Part shown: in pieces, positions 63,572 to 64,000 of the stretch
How positions within the stretch are numbered: position 1 is the first letter of the stretch
Layout: each line of letters starts with the position of its first letter
Source of the DNA: Zunongwangia endophytica
GTDB taxonomy: Bacteria > Bacteroidota > Bacteroidia > Flavobacteriales > Flavobacteriaceae
Direction of reading: 5' to 3'
Length of the DNA stretch: 64,000 nucleotides
NCBI RefSeq assembly: GCF_030409505.1
Contig: NZ_JAUFPZ010000002.1
Coordinates: 1,116,001-1,180,000, forward strand
The notes under the pieces: model-generated
Seen by the model: the letters and a program-made list of their open reading frames with translations, nothing else
The model's database searches: none
What the model was told of the DNA's origin: nothing
Translations under genes and position numbers: made by a program

Positions 63572-64000
63572 TTAGTAGCGTTTACGGCTTTTACGACTAG
63601 GTCTTTTTGGATTATTGTTGGTTTTGGTGTATTTCTTTTTACCACCACCACGCATAAGATTAGAAGAATCACTTAAATCCTCATCTGAATTCTTCAGATT
63701 CAAATCACCATCACTCAACTCTTTCAAATGCTCAAAAATCACATTATCATCTACAGTATCACGATTCCAATTAAGAAAAGATTTCTTCATGTGATTGGCA
63801 ATCGCTAACACTAATGCATCTTTAAATTCACCATCATCGTATTTTTTTGCCTCATCGATCATCCTCTTAATATTATTTCCGTAGAAACGATATTTAGGGA
63901 AATTTTGTGGATAATCTAGAGCATCTGGACGCTCTTCCAATTGTTCACGGCTAGGTTTTGGAAACGGTGATTCTACATCTAATTTAAAATCACTGATAAT
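63572..64000 (-). CDS. DUF4290-like protein, cut by the window end
   Basis: The frame is open to the right edge (143 codons visible), with no stop, so the true N-terminus lies outside. The visible part reads IISDFKLDVESPFPKPSREQ then ALDYPQNFPKYRFYGNNIKR, the pattern of the DUF4290 family, followed by a helical region and a basic tail (KRPSRKSRKRY). It is cytosolic by look. It precedes murA by 16 bp, a neighbourhood seen in other flavobacteria as I recall. The basic tail may bind nucleic acid, but this is a guess. Confidence 0.75.
   Translation of the reverse strand: MISDFKLDVESPFPKPSREQLEERPDALDYPQNFPKYRFYGNNIKRMIDEAKKYDDGEFKDALVLAIANHMKKSFLNWNRDTVDDNVIFEHLKELSDGDLNLKNSDEDLSDSSNLMRGGGKKKYTKTNNNPKRPSRKSRKRY

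Noticed and set aside
1..64000. tRNA, rRNA, CRISPR arrays, phage genes, restriction or other defence genes
   Set aside because: None recognised by reading both strands; short-spaced identical repeats are absent.

Overview
The window looks like chromosomal DNA of a marine-type Flavobacteriaceae (Bacteroidota), perhaps near Zunongwangia or Gramella; the genus is a guess. The signs are AT-rich DNA, tandem SusC/SusD genes, TonB receptors with an N-terminal carboxypeptidase-like plug extension, lipoproteins with acidic residues after the lipid cysteine, promoters of the TTTG/TAnnTTTG type, and household gene order typical of flavobacteria (ferredoxin, LuxC-like reductase, serC, serA; BatA-domain protein, dihydroorotase-like; pta, ackA). 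I see no tRNA, rRNA or CRISPR array.

Layout. 1-3600 is accessory DNA. One unknown gene (338-1006) sits between two related structured repeats of about 127 bp that resemble integron attC sites or gene-cassette boundaries, followed by a complete IS3-family element (1131-2430) and a TlpA-like lipoprotein gene 16 bp beyond it. 3837-7621 holds a Crp/Fnr regulator, a DJ-1/PfpI lipoprotein, a serine hydrolase and a retropepsin-like lipoprotein. 7700-10569 (minus) is an ABC exporter operon with a LolA-like protein and an unknown membrane protein.

10742-33669 is a complete arabinan/arabinose utilisation locus. A SusC/SusD pair, a predicted surface endo-arabinanase lipoprotein (GH43), GH51, GH127 and three further GH43 genes form one minus-strand operon (32723 to 19397). 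A second operon (19137 to 12319) carries araB, araD, araA, a mutarotase lipoprotein and a sodium/sugar symporter. So polysaccharide is bound and cut outside, oligosaccharides are trimmed in the periplasm, and arabinose is imported and converted to D-xylulose 5-phosphate. The locus is flanked by a LacI-family regulator on one side and a Nudix-type AraR-like regulator on the other. Inverted repeats of TAAGTGT/ACACTTA type with 7-bp spacers lie at both operon promoters and once more near the LacI gene; these are candidate operators.

33818-63940 is mostly core genome: an AraC regulator, the ferredoxin/LuxC/serC/serA cluster, a His-rich (metal-linked) TonB receptor with small companions, msrA, a LolD-like ATPase, a GAF histidine kinase, a BatA protein followed by a dihydroorotase homologue that has lost its HxH metal ligands, pta-ackA, a frameshifted DUF6624-like gene, an MBL-fold hydrolase, a conserved protein of unknown function, a siderophore-type TonB receptor with a DUF4198-like partner, murA, and a DUF4290-like gene cut by the window end.

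The least explained items are the covarying cassette-boundary repeats, the 16-codon ORF plus hairpin at 12067-12147, the degenerate dihydroorotase, and the conserved unknown protein at 57359-58816.
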